Below, one piece after another: positions 13,334 through 16,653 of a stretch of 16,653 bases of DNA (positions are counted from its first letter, which is position 1; every line of letters starts with the position of its first letter). Below the pieces are notes generated by a model, which worked only from the letters and a program-made list of their open reading frames with translations, was not told the origin of the DNA and made no database searches. The DNA comes from Oscillospiraceae bacterium (lineage in GTDB: Bacteria; Bacillota; Clostridia; Oscillospirales; Ruminococcaceae): positions 1 to 16,653 of the forward strand of contig JAFPXW010000186.1 in assembly GCA_017394565.1 (NCBI GenBank), written 5' to 3'. The translations under genes were made by a program, and so were the position numbers.

Positions 13334-15610
13334 TTACGCAAGCTCCGACAGATACAGCGAGCAGCGGCTCTGGATGGCATCCGCAGCCTGCTGGGAGGTG
13401 CAGTCGCCGTTAAAGTATTTCTGCGCTTCCTCCAGAATGATGTACGAGATATTGATATCAGAATTGTCGTACATCCGGACATTCTCGAAATACTGGAGGA
13501 AGGTTTCCGCTTCCTGTTCATTCATGTTGCCGAGGTCACGGTTTGCACCGCGCGTGGCGGCGAGGATCGCATTTTCGAGCGGTTCGCGCATGACAGGGAA
13601 GGAGTTCGCTTCCCAGTTCCACGAATCCATGCACATCTTGCTCTGCTTGGGCTTGCTGAGCTGATCCATGATGAAATCCCACACAGGCTCCTGCATATTC
13701 GATTGTGCGGTGAGGGAGATGGTGTACTTCATGTAGTACATACCGCCGTTGCCGGTGCCGGTTTCGGGGTAGCCGACGAGGGTTACGTCCTCGCGGCGGA
13801 AATCACCGTAATGCGCCTCATGGTACTGGATGGGCTTGATGTAATCCTGCCGTGCAAGCAGGATCTTGCCTTCGGAATAGCCGAGAGCATAGTTTTGCAG
13901 CTCGTCCTCTGTTATGACCTGCGTCCATTCCGAATCTGCTTCGTCATACGGCGGCACACTTTTGGCAAGCTCCAGAATTTTCACGAATGTCGGCGAGTTG
14001 AACGAACAGCTCATATCCTGCTCGTTGATGAAGGCATTCTGTGCTTTCAGCGCAAACAGATCCAGATAGGTATCGCGGTTATCCCATGCGTAGCCGAAAA
14101 TTGCTGTTCCCTCCGGACGGTTTTCGAGCATTTCGATGTATTCGTCCACATTTCGTCCCTGCTGTTCGCCGACGAGGTCTGTTTTGCCAAGGACGGTTTC
14201 GAGGTGGAAGCTGAACCCGATGCGTTCGAGCCGGTCGCCGGTTTTCAGACCGTCGAGAAAATTCATGTAGTACAGGCTCTCATCGAATCGCTCATCCGCC
14301 GCCAGCATCGGCGCAAAGTCCGCGAACAAGCCCTTATTCGAGAGCGAACGGGAGGGCAGATCGTCCATGCAGACAATGTCGGGGACAGTGCCGGAGAGCA
14401 GGTCGGATTTGAACTGCTCGATGGCAGGGGTGTAGTTGATGTATGGATCGCGCCATTCGTTGGCAGCGTCTTTGATCTCTTGCTGGATCTCCGGCGAGAG
14501 GTTGTCCATGTCTTCCAGCATCTCCTTGCCGTAATCCTTCATGACGATGCGGTAGGCGGACTGCGACTGGTTATATTTCGTAACATCCTGTACCAGCCGC
14601 TTGTCGAGCGCCACGCCGGCAAGGGAAATGCACTGGATGGAGGCAAGCTCCTCCTCCGTGCGTTTTTTCAGGCGGTAGTAGCAGGAATTGTTGGAAAGAC
14701 TTTCGATGTAATTGACGATGAATGAGCCGTCGCGCAAAGCGAAACACCGCCACACATCGTCCGGCAGATCGGAGTTCCAGTAGTCCACGACCAGCTCCGA
14801 TGTACCGTCCGCACGCATCCCGTAAATGCCGTTTTCGACGCTGTAGTACAGCTCATAGTCACCGTTTCCGTTCATGATGTCCCTGATGCCGACGGCTTTC
14901 AGTTCGCCGATCTCCTCCATCTGCATCGTGTCGGCGTTGAGCCGCTGGATGGTGGCGTATCCGGCATCGTTGGTGTACTTGCCATAGAGCGTGCCGGATG
15001 CACCGCAGACAAATGCGTCCGGATTGATGCCGCTTTTGATCTCGCCTTTGAGGTGGAAATTGGGATCGAGCAGGTAGTAGCCATAGTATCCCTCATCGTC
15101 ACTGCTGATGACCGCCCAGTTCCCGTCGCCGTCCTGCACGAACGAACTGCTGACAGGCACTTCATCGGGCATGGCGAAGCTTTCGGAGAGTTTCAGATTC
15201 TGGTCGAAAACTTCAACCGTTCGGGTTTTGTAATCGATCACATCGTGACCGCCTTCTCTGCCCACGGAATCCATCTGAATGAGGATATACGATCCGTTGT
15301 CCCCCCGACCGATCCCGATCGGCTGCCACGGATGCCAGTCGCCGAGTTCCAGAAATTCTCCGGTATCGTTCCGGCGCAGATAACATTTGTAGCCGTCCTT
15401 TCGGGAATAACGAGTCATGATGATGCCCTCATCCACGACCGTCAGGGGATCGAGCTTTGATCCCTGCATGGTGACTTCCTCCAGTGCATACGACTTCGAC
15501 AGATCGACCTCCAGCGTCGCGCCCTTGCGCTGTTCTTTGACCAGTCCGCAGGCGGAGCAGGGAAGCATGGATAATGCAGTCAATGCCGCGAGTAAACGTG
15601 TGTGTTTCAT
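13334..15610 (-). CDS. Lipoprotein: propeller-like region plus solute-binding module
   Basis: A 758-residue exported lipoprotein. The signal peptide is MKHTRLLAALTALSMLPCSA with lipidation Cys21 (CSAC-G; cysteine at -3 is unusual). Residues about 50-325 are beta-rich with repeated short strands and turns such as DGNWAVISSDDEGYYGYYLL and SGTLYGKYTNDAGYATIQRL, suggesting a beta-propeller-like domain. Residues about 327-740 look like a family 1 extracellular solute-binding protein: a 'LVQDVTKYNQSQSAYRIVMKDY' opening, 'FKSDLLSGTVPDIVCMD', 'LFADFAPML' and a GKILLARQDY region. Start chosen at 15610, behind AAGGAGGA; an upstream in-frame start at 15835 would cross the divergent promoter. No permease or ATPase of an uptake system lies nearby, so it may be a surface sensor or capture protein. 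Ligand unknown, possibly a sugar or oligosaccharide given the family. Confidence 0.85.
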   Translation of the reverse strand: MKHTRLLAALTALSMLPCSACGLVKEQRKGATLEVDLSKSYALEEVTMQGSKLDPLTVVDEGIIMTRYSRKDGYKCYLRRNDTGEFLELGDWHPWQPIGIGRGDNGSYILIQMDSVGREGGHDVIDYKTRTVEVFDQNLKLSESFAMPDEVPVSSSFVQDGDGNWAVISSDDEGYYGYYLLDPNFHLKGEIKSGINPDAFVCGASGTLYGKYTNDAGYATIQRLNADTMQMEEIGELKAVGIRDIMNGNGDYELYYSVENGIYGMRADGTSELVVDYWNSDLPDDVWRCFALRDGSFIVNYIESLSNNSCYYRLKKRTEEELASIQCISLAGVALDKRLVQDVTKYNQSQSAYRIVMKDYGKEMLEDMDNLSPEIQQEIKDAANEWRDPYINYTPAIEQFKSDLLSGTVPDIVCMDDLPSRSLSNKGLFADFAPMLAADERFDESLYYMNFLDGLKTGDRLERIGFSFHLETVLGKTDLVGEQQGRNVDEYIEMLENRPEGTAIFGYAWDNRDTYLDLFALKAQNAFINEQDMSCSFNSPTFVKILELAKSVPPYDEADSEWTQVITEDELQNYALGYSEGKILLARQDYIKPIQYHEAHYGDFRREDVTLVGYPETGTGNGGMYYMKYTISLTAQSNMQEPVWDFIMDQLSKPKQSKMCMDSWNWEANSFPVMREPLENAILAATRGANRDLGNMNEQEAETFLQYFENVRMYDNSDINISYIILEEAQKYFNGDCTSQQAADAIQSRCSLYLSELA

Positions 15611-15628
15611 AGAAAATTCCTCCTTGCC

Positions 15629-15644
15629 GGACAATGGATTGTCC
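15629..15644. promoter_or_regulatory. 16-bp palindrome upstream of the solute-binding lipoprotein
   Basis: GGACAAT (15629-15635) and ATTGTCC (15638-15644) are perfect inverted repeats with a 2-base gap, lying 19 bases upstream of the start codon and just upstream of its AAGGAGGA ribosome-binding site. This could be a repressor operator within the leader or a small hairpin affecting translation. No good sigma-A promoter is visible on the minus strand here, although a TATAAG lies slightly upstream, so the transcription start is uncertain. Confidence 0.4.
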
Positions 15645-15786
15645 TCTTTACTCCTTATACATACGAGAGGGGCTGATTTTGACACTTTTTTCAAAATATT
15701 TTTGAGAATCGGCAGATTGCATGAAATGCGATGTGGATTTTTGTACAATCCGCTTTGCGATACCCGAAATTTCCTCCCGCCCACAC

Positions 15787-15815
15787 TTGACACGACCGCC
15801 GCAGTATTGTATAAT
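15787..15815 (+). promoter_or_regulatory. Sigma-A promoter of the small lipoprotein gene
   Basis: TTGACA at 15787-15792 and TATAAT at 15810-15815 are exact consensus hexamers with 17-base spacing. The ribosome-binding site AGGAGG and ATG 15859 follow 43 bases downstream. This should be a strong promoter. Confidence 0.9.
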
Positions 15816-15858
15816 AAAGAGGACAGGGAAAGCACGAGCTTTCCGACAGGAGGTTAAC

Positions 15859-16389
15859 ATGAAGAAATTTACTGCGTTTTTAGCAGCTGCCATGCTTTGC
15901 ATCGCATTTGGCGCCTGTGGAAGTCAGTCCGGTACACCGGCAGAAACGAAGCCGATATTCACAGATGTCGTCGCATCGACACAGCCGAAGCTGGACGGTG
16001 CTGTTCCGCGAACCGGCGGTGATATTCTGGGTAAAAGTACACAGACACTGGCGGATGCCGGCATCACGATCCCGGAGCCGCAGCCTGTGACGAACGACAA
16101 GACAGGACTCTGGCGCTACACCAAGATCGCGGACAACCATGATTTCAATGCGTATGCGCTGGATTACTACAAGACCTATTTTCAGAATGACGATGAGGTA
16201 CACGTCATCATCAACACGGAGACCAAGACCACGACTGTGGTCTTCCGCATCCTGGCACGTCTGGACGTGACGGTCTATGCTTACAGCGAGGGTGAAGAAA
16301 CCGATGCCTCCACCATTGCCAAGGGTGACCGCATCGCGGAGTATTACATTTACACTGAGGACGGCGAGATCGAGAAGGTCTTTGGCTAA
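15859..16389 (+). CDS. Small lipoprotein of unknown function
   Basis: A 176-residue secreted lipoprotein that I do not assign to a family. The signal peptide MKKFTAFLAAAMLCIAFGAC has a lipobox FGAC with Cys20 as the lipid anchor. It is followed by a short Ser/Thr/Pro linker (to about residue 45), then a mixed domain with 'LADAGITIPEP' and beta strands such as DDEVHVIINTETKTTTVVFRI and VTVYAYSEGEE, ending in DGEIEKVFG. The fold could resemble small beta-sandwich or ligand-binding lipoproteins, but no catalytic motif is seen. Start chosen at 15859, behind CAGGAGG; an upstream in-frame start at 15721 would contain the promoter. It is divergent from the solute-binding lipoprotein and a single-gene unit with its own terminator. 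Confidence 0.85.
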   Translation: MKKFTAFLAAAMLCIAFGACGSQSGTPAETKPIFTDVVASTQPKLDGAVPRTGGDILGKSTQTLADAGITIPEPQPVTNDKTGLWRYTKIADNHDFNAYALDYYKTYFQNDDEVHVIINTETKTTTVVFRILARLDVTVYAYSEGEETDASTIAKGDRIAEYYIYTEDGEIEKVFG

Positions 16390-16406
16390 TAATCACCATG
16401 ACACCA

Positions 16407-16444
16407 AAAACAGCGGCTTCCGGATGATCGGAAGCCGCTGTTTT
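16407..16444. terminator. Bidirectional terminator
   Basis: AAAACAGCGGCTTCCG (16407-16422) and CGGAAGCCGCTGTTTT (16429-16444) form a perfect 16-bp stem with a 6-base loop. A on the left and T on the right allow termination of both the small lipoprotein gene (stop at 16389) and the convergent dockerin gene (stop at 16464). Confidence 0.92.
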
Positions 16445-16463
16445 GTGTTTTGTGTTGATAAGC

Positions 16464-16653
16464 TTACTTCACAGGCAGCGTGGTGAGCTCTACGACGCAC
16501 TTGAGGATGTTCAGTGAGTCGGTCGTGTCGATCTCCTTGCTGTTGTCCACATCGGCGTTGAGCTTGCCCTTGTCATCGAGCGTTGCAGCACCGAGGAGGT
16601 ACTTGTTCAGCGTGATGACATCCATGATGTCGACGACCTTGTCGCAGTTCACA
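16464..16653 (-). CDS. Dockerin-domain protein, C-terminal fragment
   Basis: The 3' end of a gene that continues beyond the right edge; the frame is open to the boundary. The GTG at 16652 is an internal valine codon, not a start. The visible 62 residues form a dockerin with two calcium-binding repeats: VNCDKVVDIMDVITLNKYL (first repeat) and ADVDNSKEIDTTDSLNILK (second), each with the D/N-x-D...D loop followed by a helix. Dockerins attach secreted enzymes to cohesins of scaffoldin proteins in cellulosomes. The rest of the protein is probably a glycoside hydrolase, esterase or other extracellular enzyme, but this is not visible. The second repeat is followed by VVELTTLPVK and the stop, so the dockerin is at the extreme C-terminus, its usual place. 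Confidence 0.85.
   Translation of the reverse strand, partial: VNCDKVVDIMDVITLNKYLLGAATLDDKGKLNADVDNSKEIDTTDSLNILKCVVELTTLPVK

Noticed and set aside
13283..14725. 480-codon open frame on the plus strand
   Set aside because: Antisense shadow of the solute-binding lipoprotein; no signal, domain or ribosome-binding site.
15611..15835. Longer start for the solute-binding lipoprotein
   Set aside because: The extension would bury the signal peptide 75 residues inside the protein and overlap the divergent promoter.

Overview
The window looks like chromosomal DNA from a Gram-positive gut or rumen anaerobe of the Ruminococcus type (Oscillospiraceae). This is inferred from several things. The coding regions are GC-rich and the spacers AT-rich. 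Promoters are strong consensus sigma-A types, often with an extended -10. Lipoproteins are numerous. A dockerin module, the hallmark of cellulosome-forming clostridia and ruminococci, runs off the right edge. There are no rRNA, tRNA, CRISPR or phage genes, and no transposase.

Layout, left to right. (1) 1-2895: a repeat-like leader, then gltX (glutamyl-tRNA synthetase) from a near-perfect promoter, followed closely by two tandemly duplicated Uma2-family nuclease-like genes and a terminator. (2) 2959-5651: an ECF sigma factor whose stop overlaps the start of a 680-residue single-pass membrane protein. This protein is probably the cognate anti-sigma factor, with an extracytoplasmic region that includes a bacterial Ig-like (Big_14-type) segment. 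A strong hairpin terminator follows. (3) 5652-6990: a 530-base structured intergenic region, a single DUF2461 gene with its own promoter and terminator, and a 160-base imperfect palindrome directly after that terminator. (4) 6999-12086: a two-gene ABC transporter operon on the minus strand (ATPase, then an FtsX-type permease with a very long coiled-coil hairpin), divergent from an AraC-family regulator. Promoters for both lie in the shared 234-base spacer. (5) 12104-15610: a membrane-bound GGDEF protein and, upstream on the same strand, a large lipoprotein joining an apparent beta-propeller-like part to an extracellular solute-binding module. (6) 15787-16653: a small unrecognised lipoprotein divergent from the solute-binding lipoprotein, a bidirectional terminator, and the C-terminal end of a dockerin-bearing secreted protein.

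Functionally the window is a series of small envelope-sensing and signalling units: sigma/anti-sigma, AraC/ABC exporter-like complex, and solute-binding lipoprotein/diguanylate cyclase. They sit between housekeeping genes. No single multi-gene system here is plainly new. The points most worth checking are the coiled-coil permease, the propeller/solute-binding fusion without a permease, two MITE-like structured intergenic elements, the mosaic Uma2 duplication, and a palindromic operator on the -10 box of the cyclase gene.
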